The notes beneath the pieces are model-generated. The model was not told the origin of the DNA. It searched no databases and saw only the letters and a program-made list of their open reading frames with translations. From the NCBI GenBank assembly GCA_041650635.1, contig JBAZKV010000010.1, forward strand, positions 1-57,107: 57,107 bases of DNA, in the 5' to 3' direction. How positions within the stretch are numbered: position 1 is the stretch's first letter; each line of letters opens with the position of its first letter. Origin of the DNA: Candidatus Margulisiibacteriota bacterium. Its GTDB lineage: Bacteria > Margulisbacteria > WOR-1 > JAKLHX01 > JBAZKV01. Position numbers and translations under genes: made by a program. Below are positions 15,252 to 23,272 of this stretch, piece by piece.

Positions 15252-16097
15252 ATGCTTTCTTTTTTGCTGGCCGCTGTCATCATCATTTTTTTGGCAGGGA
15301 TCAGGATAGTGCGCCCCACGCACAGGGGGCTGGTTGAGAGATTTGGGAAATACAGGAAGTTTGCCAACCTGGGCTTTAACTGGATCATCCCAGTTGTAGA
15401 CCAGTTGTACCTGGTCAACATCACTGAAGTAATGGTGGATGCCGCTCCGCAGGAAATAATAACCAACGACAACCTTAATGCCAGGGTGGACGCGCAGATC
15501 TATTTTAAGGTGAAGTCCGACGAAGAAAGCGTTAAGAACTCCCAGTACAATGTCAACGATTACAGGTATCAGATAGTGAACCTGGCAAGGACCACTCTGA
15601 GGAACATAATCGGAACACTTACCCTTAAAGAGGCCAACAGCGAAAGAGGCAAGATAAACAGCGAATTGCAGAAGACGATGAGGGAAGAGACCAAGAACTG
15701 GGGCATAGAGATAGTAAGAACGGAACTGAAAGAGATAGATCCTCCCAAAGATGTGCAGGAGACCATGAACAAGGTAGTTAAGGCGGAGAACGAAAAAGTG
15801 GCGGCTGTTGACTTTGCCTCCGCAACGGAGACGATGGCCGACGGACAGAGAAGGGCCGAAATAAAGATGGCCGAGGGCAAAAAGCAGGCCAGCATCCTTG
15901 AGGCAGAGGGCCAGGCTCTGGCGATAAAGCTGGTCAACGAAGCGGCTGATAAGTATTTTGTCGGCAACGCCCAGCTGCTTAAAAAACTCGAGACCGTAGA
16001 AAGGTCCCTGGCAAGCAACTCTAAAATAGTGGTGCCGACCAATTCCGAACTTGTCAATGTCATAGGAGAACTGGCCGGAGTGGCTCCCATAAAATGA
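15252..16097 (+). CDS. SPFH/stomatin-like (slipin, QmcA-type) membrane protein
   Basis: One N-terminal membrane helix (2-18) precedes an SPFH domain (about 22-180: VRPTHRGLVERFGKYRKFANLGFNWIIP, EIITNDNLNARVDAQIYFKV, LRNIIGTLTLKEANSERGKINSELQ, WGIEIVRTELKEIDPP), then an Ala/Glu-rich coiled coil (about 185-245) as in stomatins. These proteins form ring-shaped membrane scaffolds, often controlling FtsH or ion channels. A NfeD partner, common beside slipins, is not adjacent; secG follows with its own promoter. Confidence 0.92.
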   Translation: MLSFLLAAVIIIFLAGIRIVRPTHRGLVERFGKYRKFANLGFNWIIPVVDQLYLVNITEVMVDAAPQEIITNDNLNARVDAQIYFKVKSDEESVKNSQYNVNDYRYQIVNLARTTLRNIIGTLTLKEANSERGKINSELQKTMREETKNWGIEIVRTELKEIDPPKDVQETMNKVVKAENEKVAAVDFASATETMADGQRRAEIKMAEGKKQASILEAEGQALAIKLVNEAADKYFVGNAQLLKKLETVERSLASNSKIVVPTNSELVNVIGELAGVAPIK

Positions 16098-16109
16098 AGT
16101 CTTCTCCGA

Positions 16110-16138
16110 TTGACTCTAAAAAAACAGTCTGTCATAAT
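16110..16138 (+). promoter_or_regulatory. secG promoter, close to the start codon
   Basis: TTGACT (16110-16115), 17 bases, CATAAT (16133-16138), then eight bases to ATG 16147. The predicted 5' leader is about two nucleotides, so the transcript is probably leaderless. Confidence 0.65.
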
Positions 16139-16146
16139 GGGGCAGT

Positions 16147-16368
16147 ATGAAACTACTACTTCTGGGTCTGCAATTGATCTCGGGGCTTTCGCTCATCATC
16201 CTTGTGCTGCTGCACAGCGCCAAGGGCGAGGGGCTTGGAGGCATCGGTGGCTCTGCCCACATGTTCGGCTCCCAACAGGGACTTGAAAAGGGACTCGACA
16301 GGCTTACGATGGTAGCCGCCGTCACCTTTGTGACGGTCTCTCTTATCCTGACGATAACCGCCGGCTGA
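16147..16368 (+). CDS. secG: Preprotein translocase subunit SecG
   Basis: SecG is the small auxiliary subunit of SecYEG. The 73-residue protein has two membrane helices (about 2-22 and 52-71) joined by the conserved loop LLHSAKGEGLGGIGGSAHMFGSQQG. The length and loop are typical. It lies between the SPFH gene and a channel-like gene 17 bases downstream. Confidence 0.9.
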   Translation: MKLLLLGLQLISGLSLIILVLLHSAKGEGLGGIGGSAHMFGSQQGLEKGLDRLTMVAAVTFVTVSLILTITAG

Positions 16369-16385
16369 CAAAAGGAGGGCCTTTC

Positions 16386-17045
16386 ATGACAGGAGCCGCT
16401 GACATCTTTTCCCTGTTCTCTACTCCTCTGGGCATCCATATAGTTAAACTTTCCTGGGCGCTGGCCGCTCTTGTTATCGCTGTGCTTATAGGCAAGGCGT
16501 TGCAGGCCTCTGTTGTATATCTGCTTAGCCTGACAGGGGTCAATTCACTGTCGGAGAGGATTGGGCTGGAAAAGCTGCTTAGAAAGGCAGAGATAAAGAA
16601 CCCTTTTTCGGAGCTGGCAGGCGATATCGCTTTCTGGGCATTTTTGTTCTCCTCGGTAGTCTGGATAATCTATGCCTTCAGATTTTTGCGCGCCATCTCT
16701 ATCCTGCGCTTTACGCTGCACTATATCAGTGTAAATGTGGTCAGCGCGGTCTTTGTGTTCATGCTCGCGGTTCTGCTTGCCTTTCTCCTTTCGCAGCTCA
16801 TCTCTTTTATAGGAGCCCTCATATATCTTCCCGGCTACAAATTGATAGCCAGGATCAATCTGTATGTAGTGGTGATCTTTGGCGCGGTGGCCGGGCTGGA
16901 AAAACTGGGAATACCTTCTTCAGACATCTTCAGGCCAGACATAATACTGGGCTTCTTTGCCCTGTCGGGTGCTATCGCCTTTGGCCTGGGCTGCAAAGAT
17001 ATCGCGGCTAATTTTTTGGCGAATTTTTTGAGGGGAAGCAGATAA
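16386..17045 (+). CDS. Membrane protein with MscS-type conserved TM helices
   Basis: About six membrane segments in 219 residues, ending with the pore-helix-like stretch FFALSGAIAFGLGCKDIAANFLANF, which matches the TM3 region of small mechanosensitive channels. The beta and alpha/beta cytoplasmic domains of MscS are missing, as in the short conserved-TM-helix (CmpX-like) relatives. A ribosome site AAAGGAGGG is present. Likely co-transcribed with secG. Confidence 0.7.
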   Translation: MTGAADIFSLFSTPLGIHIVKLSWALAALVIAVLIGKALQASVVYLLSLTGVNSLSERIGLEKLLRKAEIKNPFSELAGDIAFWAFLFSSVVWIIYAFRFLRAISILRFTLHYISVNVVSAVFVFMLAVLLAFLLSQLISFIGALIYLPGYKLIARINLYVVVIFGAVAGLEKLGIPSSDIFRPDIILGFFALSGAIAFGLGCKDIAANFLANFLRGSR

Positions 17046-17067
17046 GGGATAGGTCAGAGATCAGAAA

Positions 17068-17094
17068 AGGACAAGGACAAGGACGAGGACAAGG
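17068..17094 (+). repeat. Degenerate GGACAA hexamer repeat
   Basis: Four to five GGACAA/GGACGA units in tandem lie between the channel gene and the next secreted-protein gene. The unit is the same as in the right arm of the repeat at 8306-8368, here in one orientation only. No promoter is obvious in it. Confidence 0.65.
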
Positions 17095-17117
17095 TTATTA
17101 TGAGAGGGGGTGAAGAA

Positions 17118-17663
17118 ATGAAGAAGATCATAGGAGTGGCGATGGTGTCTTTGCTGGTGGTTACATCAACCGCCTTTGCACTGCCTTTTGCCACGACCAA
17201 GAGTTCCACAAAAACTACCGTAAAAGCAGTGCCGGCTCCTCCGGCTCTGTCCGCTGCTCCTGCAAGAGTGATGCATTCAGGAGATGCGGGCAAGTGGGGA
17301 CTGGGACTTTCGGGAGGGATGCCTTCTGCAAGGTATAATTTCTCTGATGATGCTCGCGGCTACGGAGGGCTTTCGTTCACTTCTGCTGCGGGGACCAGCA
17401 CTTTCAACCTAATGCTGGCCGGAGACGCTGACCTGACAAGGATCTCGGGAAACGAGGTCAATATGGGAGGCGCTTTTTATCTGAATTCAACAGCAGGAGC
17501 TACAACATGGACCGGAGCGATAACCTGCGGAGTTGACGCAAAGATCAATTCGGGATTGGTTGTAGAATTCAAGGTGTGGCCGATATCGATCACATCCACG
17601 GCGGGGACCACGACTTTCTCGATCCTCGGCGCCGGGACTGTTGGAGCCCACATCTATCTGTAG
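17118..17663 (+). CDS. Secreted or outer-membrane beta-barrel-like protein
   Basis: ATG 17118 gives a clean signal peptide (MKKIIGVAMVSLLVVTSTAFA) preceded by AGAGGGGGTGAAG; the in-frame ATG at 17100 adds six residues. The mature part starts with a Ser/Thr/Ala/Pro-rich segment and continues with short alternating strands rich in Gly, Thr and aromatic residues, ending in L after HIY, as small barrels do. No family is recognised. It is followed by a strong terminator. Confidence 0.5.
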   Translation: MKKIIGVAMVSLLVVTSTAFALPFATTKSSTKTTVKAVPAPPALSAAPARVMHSGDAGKWGLGLSGGMPSARYNFSDDARGYGGLSFTSAAGTSTFNLMLAGDADLTRISGNEVNMGGAFYLNSTAGATTWTGAITCGVDAKINSGLVVEFKVWPISITSTAGTTTFSILGAGTVGAHIYL

Positions 17664-17683
17664 TCTAAAAACGGGTTCATATT

Positions 17684-17723
17684 AAGGCCTTTTGTATTCT
17701 AGGGGTACAAAGGCCTTTTTTTT
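17684..17723 (+). terminator. Intrinsic terminator
   Basis: AAGGCCTTTTGTA (17684-17696) pairs with TACAAAGGCCTT (17706-17717) with one bulged T and a nine-base loop, followed by a run of eight T (17716-17723). Confidence 0.88.
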
Positions 17724-17737
17724 GCGCGCAAAACTTC

Positions 17738-17766
17738 TTGACAAAACCGCAAACCTCGACTAAAAT
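17738..17766 (+). promoter_or_regulatory. Sigma70-type promoter of the barrel gene
   Basis: TTGACA (17738-17743), exactly 17 bases, TAAAAT (17761-17766). The gene's ribosome site GGGGGTG follows with a leader of about 18 nt. Confidence 0.8.
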
Positions 17767-17790
17767 CACTCAAGAAAAGGGGGTGAACAA

Positions 17791-18456
17791 ATGAAAAGAA
17801 TAGTATTAGCTATTGCAGTTGTTGTTGCTCTATCATCCGTTGTAAGCGCAGAAATCCTTCTCACCGCAAGTCCTTTGGGAGCAGGTAAGATGGGATGGCT
17901 GGCAGCAGGGCGGTATGATACCAATATCGGAGCAAATGTGACGCAGATCTCGGGCGGCGGCTTTTTGGGATACGGAGTCATGGACAAACTGGACGTTTTT
18001 GCAAAGGTGGGATACGGTACTCAGTCCGGTCTGCCTGTGGGATTGTCTTCGTCAAGCGGTATCATGATGGGGCTTGCGGCCAGATACCAGTTTTTGGCGG
18101 AAAACAAGAAAGACATGCCCGTATCGGTTGCAGGTGTTCTTGGTTACCAGTCTTCAACGGTAACATCCAATATCACAGGTTTGGGATCGTTCCAGACAGT
18201 CCAGGGTGATATAGGTGTCGGCGCAATCGTGAGCAAGGTCATAGTTCCATGGGTTCCGTACGGAGCTCTTGTGTATCACAGCTTGAATCAGGGAGCAGGT
18301 GTTACGGGGTCCAATGTAGAAATCGCTGTTGGCTCGCAGATGGCTTTGTCAACATCGTCCGCGATCATCGGCGAAGTGGCGCTGAACTCGATCACTATCG
18401 GCGGCGCCAGTGTCTCGGACACGCAGATCTCTTTGGGCTACACAGCCAAATTATAG
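17791..18456 (+). CDS. Outer-membrane beta-barrel-like protein
   Basis: A signal peptide (1-20, ending VVSAE) and about 200 residues of alternating polar/hydrophobic strands (FLGYGVMDKLDVFAKVGYG, IMMGLAARYQF, VSVAGVLGYQ, VPYGALVYHS, VEIAVGSQMAL, DTQISLGYTAKL) are typical of an eight- to ten-stranded barrel of the OmpX/OmpA type. Glycine-rich turns and a terminal hydrophobic strand support this. Function is not known. It has its own promoter and a downstream hairpin, so it is a single-gene unit. Confidence 0.65.
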   Translation: MKRIVLAIAVVVALSSVVSAEILLTASPLGAGKMGWLAAGRYDTNIGANVTQISGGGFLGYGVMDKLDVFAKVGYGTQSGLPVGLSSSSGIMMGLAARYQFLAENKKDMPVSVAGVLGYQSSTVTSNITGLGSFQTVQGDIGVGAIVSKVIVPWVPYGALVYHSLNQGAGVTGSNVEIAVGSQMALSTSSAIIGEVALNSITIGGASVSDTQISLGYTAKL

Positions 18457-18473
18457 CCCCCATTTGATGCATC

Positions 18474-18507
18474 AGGGGCCTTCATTTATTGTCGTAAGTG
18501 AAGGCCT
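18474..18507 (+). terminator. Hairpin downstream of the barrel gene
   Basis: GGCCTTCA (18477-18484) pairs with TGAAGGCC (18499-18506), with weak extra pairing inside the loop. There is no T run after it, so termination would be weak or factor-aided. Confidence 0.5.
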
Positions 18508-18729
18508 CAACATCTCTAACACCCGGACACGAATTAATGCGAAAGATCTTCCTCGAAATCAGGCGCGCGAATTCCTCGAACATACTCGAATGCAGAAGAT
18601 TTGTGCTTAGCAGAGTCTTTTCTTTAGCGATATTTCGAGCTGTTTGCGGTCTCCTTTCGCGGGAAGTGTTTGAGATCATTCGCGAAGCGTGTTCGTGATA
18701 AGGTTCGAGATATGCAATACGCTTTTTGT
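18508..18729. other. Intergenic stretch without a recognised gene
   Basis: About 220 bases between the barrel gene and mraY carry several TCGAA/TTCGCG-type words (CTCGAA, TTCGAG, TTCGCGAAGCG) and one open frame on each strand of about 65 codons. Neither frame has a convincing ribosome site or recognised motif, and they overlap. It may be another degenerate repeat patch or an RNA; nothing firm can be said. Confidence 0.4.
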
Positions 18730-18735
18730 TATAAT
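18730..18735 (+). promoter_or_regulatory. -10 box of the mur cluster, six bases before the start
   Basis: TATAAT (18730-18735) lies six bases before GTG 18742, which would place +1 on the start codon itself. No clear -35 is seen. This would make the whole mraY-murB transcript leaderless. Confidence 0.55.
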
Positions 18736-18741
18736 CTATCT

Positions 18742-19689
18742 GTGATATATTTTATCCTCCTTGGCGGATTTTCGTTCGTGCTGTGCTTTGGGCTTACCTA
18801 TGCGCTGATAGCCGTGTTCAGGCATTTTGGCCTGGGGCAGAGCATTAGGGAAGAAGGGCCCAGGAGCCACCTTTCAAAAGCAGGCACTCCTACAATGGGA
18901 GGCGTTGCCATAGTGGTCTCTGCTGCAGCAGCCTGTCTCATCTTTGTCGATTTTGACGCAAGATTTACTGCTGTGCTGCTTCTTATGCTTGCATACGGCC
19001 TGATAGGCTTTTTGGACGATCTGCTTGGTCTGCTCCATGGGAAGAACGCAGGGCTCTCTCCTTCGCAGAAAATGGGGCTCCAGATCTTTGCTGCTCTTGC
19101 TTTTGGCTCATACCTGATATTTCTCGGGCACGAAGCCTCGGTAGAAGGCTTTTTAAGAACGATAGGCCTTGGATATGCCTGGCTTTATCTGCCTTTTATC
19201 GTATTTTTGACCGTAGGGTTCTCTAACGCTGCCAACCTTACCGACGGGCTCGACGGTCTTTTGGCCGGCTGCCTGATCTTTTCTTTTGGCGCACTTACCC
19301 TGATCTCGCTGCTGCAGGGCAATATCGAAACGGCCGCGCTCTGTTTTGCAACAGGCGCAAGCCTGGGCGCTTTTCTTGTTTTTAACCGCAATCCGGCGCG
19401 TATTTTTATGGGAGATACCGGATCGCTTGCGCTGGGAGCTGTGCTCTGCGCGGCAGCGGTCATATTACACAAAGAGCTGCTGCTCCTGCTTATAGGCGGC
19501 GTGTATGTTGCAGAAACCGTTTCAGTAATGGCCCAGGTGGCATATTTTAAACTTACGGGGAAAAGGCTTTTGAAGATGAGCCCTCTGCACCACCATTATG
19601 AACTGTCCGGGGCCGGAGAAAAAAGAACGGTCGCGGGTTTTTGGCTGGCGTCATTTGCGCTTGCTGTCCTGGCGGTGATCGTAGGATAG
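18742..19689 (+). CDS. mraY: Phospho-MurNAc-pentapeptide transferase
   Basis: MraY makes lipid I from UDP-MurNAc-pentapeptide and undecaprenyl phosphate. Ten helices and the hallmark motifs are present: SHLSKAGTPTMGG, FLDDLLGL, NAANLTDGLDGL, FMGDTGSLALGA and the HHHYE motif in MSPLHHHYELSG. GTG 18742 is chosen because translation from it begins just before the first helix; an ATG at 18670 in frame lies upstream of the -10 box. The 315-residue length is slightly shorter than the usual 320-360. First gene of a six-gene peptidoglycan run. Confidence 0.94.
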   Translation: MIYFILLGGFSFVLCFGLTYALIAVFRHFGLGQSIREEGPRSHLSKAGTPTMGGVAIVVSAAAACLIFVDFDARFTAVLLLMLAYGLIGFLDDLLGLLHGKNAGLSPSQKMGLQIFAALAFGSYLIFLGHEASVEGFLRTIGLGYAWLYLPFIVFLTVGFSNAANLTDGLDGLLAGCLIFSFGALTLISLLQGNIETAALCFATGASLGAFLVFNRNPARIFMGDTGSLALGAVLCAAAVILHKELLLLLIGGVYVAETVSVMAQVAYFKLTGKRLLKMSPLHHHYELSGAGEKRTVAGFWLASFALAVLAVIVG

Positions 19690-19693
19690 GATA

Positions 19694-21076
19694 ATGGAAA
19701 TAGAAGAACTCTCAAACAAAAAGATCTGTGTGGTCGGGCTCGGCAAAAGCGGTCTGGCCGTCATAAAAAAGCTCTCGGGGCTGGGAGCACAGCTCTGTGC
19801 CTCAGAAAGCAAACCGTTGAACGGGATCCCGGCAGGGACAGCAGACTTTTTGAGGACGCTTAATGTTCCTCTTGAGACCGGAGGCCACACCCCAGAGTTT
19901 TTGTCCGGCTGCGATCTTATTGTCGTAAGCCCGGGAGTGCATCTGGATGATGCAGCCGTGGAGGGCGCATCGGCAAAAGGCATACCTGTCATTTCCGAGA
20001 TAGAACTGGCCTTTGGTTTCTTTACAAAACCCGTGATCGCTGTGACAGGGACCAACGGCAAGACCACTACCACCACTCTCATCGCAATGATCCTGCAAAA
20101 AGCCGGATACAAGGCCGCGGTTGCGGGAAACATAGGAGAGCCCTTGATAAATGTCGACGATACTAAATACGACTATGTTGTGGCTGAAGTAAGCAGTTAT
20201 CAGCTGGAAGCCATACTTAAGTTCAAACCTCATGTCAGTGTGATTCTGAACCTTACTCCGGACCATCTTGCCAGGCACAAAACCATGGAAAATTACAGTG
20301 CCGCCAAAGGGCGGATCTTTGCCAACCAGACCATGCAGGATGCTCTTGTCTACAATGCAAAAGATCCTCTTGTTGAGGCGCTGGCAAAGCAAGCCCGCTG
20401 CCAAAAAATACCTTTTGGCCAGGGAGTTGTCTCGGAAAAAGGGGCCTTTATTAACGAGGGCTATCTATGCAGGCTCAGGGGCAATTTTGTGGATGCGGTC
20501 TGTCCGGTCGATGCTATCAAACTGAGGGGCTCGCATAATCTGGAGAACTGCCTGGCTGCCTCAAGCGCCTGCCTTGCCCTTGATGTTCCAAAAGAAGCCA
20601 TTGCTTCGGTCCTGATGGAATTTGCGGGAGTGGAGCACAGGATCGAAACTGCGGGCGTGATCAACGGCGTTGAATTCGTAAATGATTCAAAGGCCACAAA
20701 TCCGGATTCGACGCAGGCCGCTCTTAAGGCCCTGGCAGGCAAAAAGAACATAGTGATCATACTCGGCGGCAGGGACAAAGGAGTTGACCTTGCGCAAATG
20801 TGCCGCCTGATCAAGGCAGAGGCAAAGGCGGCGGTCCTGATAGGGGAGGCTTCTTCCAGATTTGAAGAAGCGCTGCTTAAGGAAGGCTTTAACTCCATCA
20901 GCAGGGCTTCTTGCCTTGACGAGGCCGTTAAACAAAGTTTCGGCCTTTCTCAGCCTGGAGATGTGGTGCTGCTGTCTCCGGCCTGCGCCAGTTTTGACAT
21001 GTTCGATGATTATGAGCACAGGGGAAGGGCGTTTAAAGAGGCGGTAAAAAGAATGGAAGATGCAAGTGAACGCTAG
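19694..21076 (+). CDS. murD: UDP-MurNAc-L-Ala:D-Glu ligase
   Basis: MurD adds D-glutamate to UDP-MurNAc-L-Ala. The N-terminal Rossmann-like VVGLGKSGLAVIK, ATP loop GTNGKTTTTTL, ligase motifs VVAEVSSYQLE, NLTPDHLARH, VEHRIE, NDSKATNPDST and ILGGRDKG are all present in 460 residues. It lies four bases after mraY and overlaps ftsW by 17 bases. Confidence 0.96.
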   Translation: MEIEELSNKKICVVGLGKSGLAVIKKLSGLGAQLCASESKPLNGIPAGTADFLRTLNVPLETGGHTPEFLSGCDLIVVSPGVHLDDAAVEGASAKGIPVISEIELAFGFFTKPVIAVTGTNGKTTTTTLIAMILQKAGYKAAVAGNIGEPLINVDDTKYDYVVAEVSSYQLEAILKFKPHVSVILNLTPDHLARHKTMENYSAAKGRIFANQTMQDALVYNAKDPLVEALAKQARCQKIPFGQGVVSEKGAFINEGYLCRLRGNFVDAVCPVDAIKLRGSHNLENCLAASSACLALDVPKEAIASVLMEFAGVEHRIETAGVINGVEFVNDSKATNPDSTQAALKALAGKKNIVIILGGRDKGVDLAQMCRLIKAEAKAAVLIGEASSRFEEALLKEGFNSISRASCLDEAVKQSFGLSQPGDVVLLSPACASFDMFDDYEHRGRAFKEAVKRMEDASER

Positions 21077-22184
21077 AACTTTAAGGCGCCGGCCCGACTA
21101 CTACCTGCTTTTTCTGGCTCTGTTCCTTACGGCTGCCGGCCTTGTCTCTGTATTCAGCGCAAGCGCAGCAGAAGCTATAAAATACGGGAACCAATTCTAT
21201 TATCTTATCAGACAGCTGATCTTTACTGCTTTGGGCCTGGGCGCGCTTACTGCGGGGGCCCTGCTGGATCATAATCTTTACAAAAAATGGTCAGGTTTTA
21301 TCCTTGCGGCGGGAATCCTATCGTTGCTGCTCCTTTTTGTGCCCTTTCTGGGCAAGTCGGTGGGAGGAGCTGTGAGATGGATAGACCTGGGCTTTGTTCA
21401 GTTCCAGCCCTCGGAATTCGTTAAATTCGCTATTGTCGTCTATCTTGCCAGCGCCCTTTCCAACAAGGGCGAAAGGATAAAAGACCTGATTTCGGGATTT
21501 CTTCCTTTGCTTGCGATTGTGGTCATGATATGCGTTCTGATAATGAAGCAGCCTGACCTTGGAAGCGTACTTGTCATTTTTTGGTCTTCCTTTCTGATGT
21601 TCTTTCTTGCCGGAGCGCGATTCCTGCATCTTGGCGTTCTGGCAGCTTTTTCTGTCGGGGCCGTACTTGTGCTTAGCATCATAGAGCCATACAGGCTGGC
21701 CAGGCTGCTTGCCTTTAGGGACCCGTGGAGCGATCCCAAAGGCATCGGCTATCATATAATACAATCTCTTATCGCGGTGGGCTCAGGAGGCCTGTTCGGA
21801 CTGGGCATAGGCCTGGGCAGGCAAAAATTCTTTTATATCCCTCAACCCCACACGGATTTCATTTTTGCGGTCATCTGTGAAGAAGCCGGGTTAATAGGGG
21901 CTCTTGTGCTGATCGCGGCCTTTACCGCGCTTATCTTTAGGTGCTTTCAGATAGCTTTAAGCTGTAAAGATAAATATGCTTATCTGCTTGCCTGCGGGTT
22001 TGCTTCTTCTATCTTTCTCCAGGTGGTCATCAATATGGGCGTAGTGATAGGGCTGGTGCCTACCACCGGGATACCACTTCCTCTTATCAGCTATGGAGGC
22101 ACTTCGCTTATCCTTACGCTGTTCAGTATCGGTGTAATAATGAATATTTCATCCTCAGAGTCAGGGCGCGGAGAAATAAAATGA
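21060..22184 (+). CDS. ftsW: Septal peptidoglycan polymerase FtsW
   Basis: A second SEDS protein, 374 residues, about ten helices. Motifs: QPSEFVKFAIV, KQPDLGSVLVI, GIGYHIIQSLIAVGSGG, FFYIPQPHTDFIFAVICEEAG and GIPLPLISYGGTSL. The PQPHTDFIFAVICEE form and the setting between murD and murG assign it to cell division, distinct from the rodA-like gene at 2495. It overlaps murG by four bases (ATGA). Confidence 0.95.
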   Translation: MQVNARTLRRRPDYYLLFLALFLTAAGLVSVFSASAAEAIKYGNQFYYLIRQLIFTALGLGALTAGALLDHNLYKKWSGFILAAGILSLLLLFVPFLGKSVGGAVRWIDLGFVQFQPSEFVKFAIVVYLASALSNKGERIKDLISGFLPLLAIVVMICVLIMKQPDLGSVLVIFWSSFLMFFLAGARFLHLGVLAAFSVGAVLVLSIIEPYRLARLLAFRDPWSDPKGIGYHIIQSLIAVGSGGLFGLGIGLGRQKFFYIPQPHTDFIFAVICEEAGLIGALVLIAAFTALIFRCFQIALSCKDKYAYLLACGFASSIFLQVVINMGVVIGLVPTTGIPLPLISYGGTSLILTLFSIGVIMNISSSESGRGEIK

Positions 22185-23272
22185 AGGTCCTTATCTGCGC
22201 GGCAGGGACCGGCGGGCACATTTACCCGGCCGTTGCCGTGGCACAGCAGCTGCAAAAGGAGCTGCCGTCGGTCAAATTGCTTTTTCTGACCTCGTCAAAA
22301 GAAGTGGAAGACATTATACTTAAAGCCCAGCCTTATGCCACGGTCAGGCTTCCTCTGCGGGGCTTTCAAAAAGGCCGGCCGCTGGACTATCTGCCTGCTT
22401 TGTTCTCAGTGATATCAGGGTTCATCAGGGTCTTTCAGGAAATGAAGCGCTTTGATCCGGATGCTGTTTTTTCTACCGGCGGGTACATGAGCCTTCCGTG
22501 CTGCCTGGCCGCGTTCCTCCTTGGGAAAAGGATAGTCCTCCATGAGCAAAATGTTCTGCCGGGCAGGGGGATCAGGTCCTCATCAAGATTTGCACGGATC
22601 ACGGCAGTGTCCTTTGAGGAAAGCCTCAAATATTTTAAGAGCGGCAGGGCGCTGTTAACAGGCAACCCGGTAAGGGAGCAGGTCCTCACATCTTCAAGAG
22701 ACATTGCTGCAAAGGCCCTTGGTCTGGATCCCTCAAGAAGAACACTGTTGGTCACGGGGGGAAGCCAGGGCTCTGTCTCTATAAATTCGCTCGTGGTAAA
22801 AATGCTCCCATTTCTTTCTTGCGGCAATTACAACCTGGTGCACATTACCGGCTCTGCGGACTTTGACAGAGTAAAAAAAGCCGTGTCAGGGCTTTCTTTG
22901 GGGGGCACTTTTTACCGGTGCTATCCTTTTCTCCAAAATATATGGGACGCTCTTGCATCAGCGGACCTTGTCTTAAGCAGGGCAGGGGCCACGATGATAA
23001 GCGAACTTGCCTGCAAAAACCTGCCGTCCATTCTTATTCCGTACCCTTATTCAGCCGAAGGCCATCAGGAGCTGAACGCGCGGGCCCTCGAGAAAAAAGG
23101 AGCATGTTTTGTTGGGTGTGATGATAGTTTAAGCCCGGAAAAAATATCAGATATGATCATAGAATTAATGGGTGATGATAATGCTTTAAAAAAAATGGGC
23201 CGGGCCGCGGGCTCGTTCTACAGACAGGACGCGGCAAAAAAGATAACGGAGCTTATACTTGAAGACCTTTGA
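22181..23272 (+). CDS. murG: UDP-GlcNAc:lipid I N-acetylglucosaminyltransferase
   Basis: MurG converts lipid I to lipid II at the inner face of the membrane. The N-terminal GTGGHIYPAVAVA loop (9-21), STGGYMSLPC, LHEQNVLPG, VTGGSQGSVSIN and the C-terminal SRAGATMISELACKNLPSILIPYP (UDP-GlcNAc binding) are clear. The 363 residues are standard. Its last codons overlap or abut murC. Confidence 0.96.
   Translation: MKVLICAAGTGGHIYPAVAVAQQLQKELPSVKLLFLTSSKEVEDIILKAQPYATVRLPLRGFQKGRPLDYLPALFSVISGFIRVFQEMKRFDPDAVFSTGGYMSLPCCLAAFLLGKRIVLHEQNVLPGRGIRSSSRFARITAVSFEESLKYFKSGRALLTGNPVREQVLTSSRDIAAKALGLDPSRRTLLVTGGSQGSVSINSLVVKMLPFLSCGNYNLVHITGSADFDRVKKAVSGLSLGGTFYRCYPFLQNIWDALASADLVLSRAGATMISELACKNLPSILIPYPYSAEGHQELNARALEKKGACFVGCDDSLSPEKISDMIIELMGDDNALKKMGRAAGSFYRQDAAKKITELILEDL

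Noticed and set aside
18482..18698. Overlapping open frames of about 65 codons on both strands before mraY
   Set aside because: No motif, ribosome site or promoter; they overlap one another in a repeat-like region.
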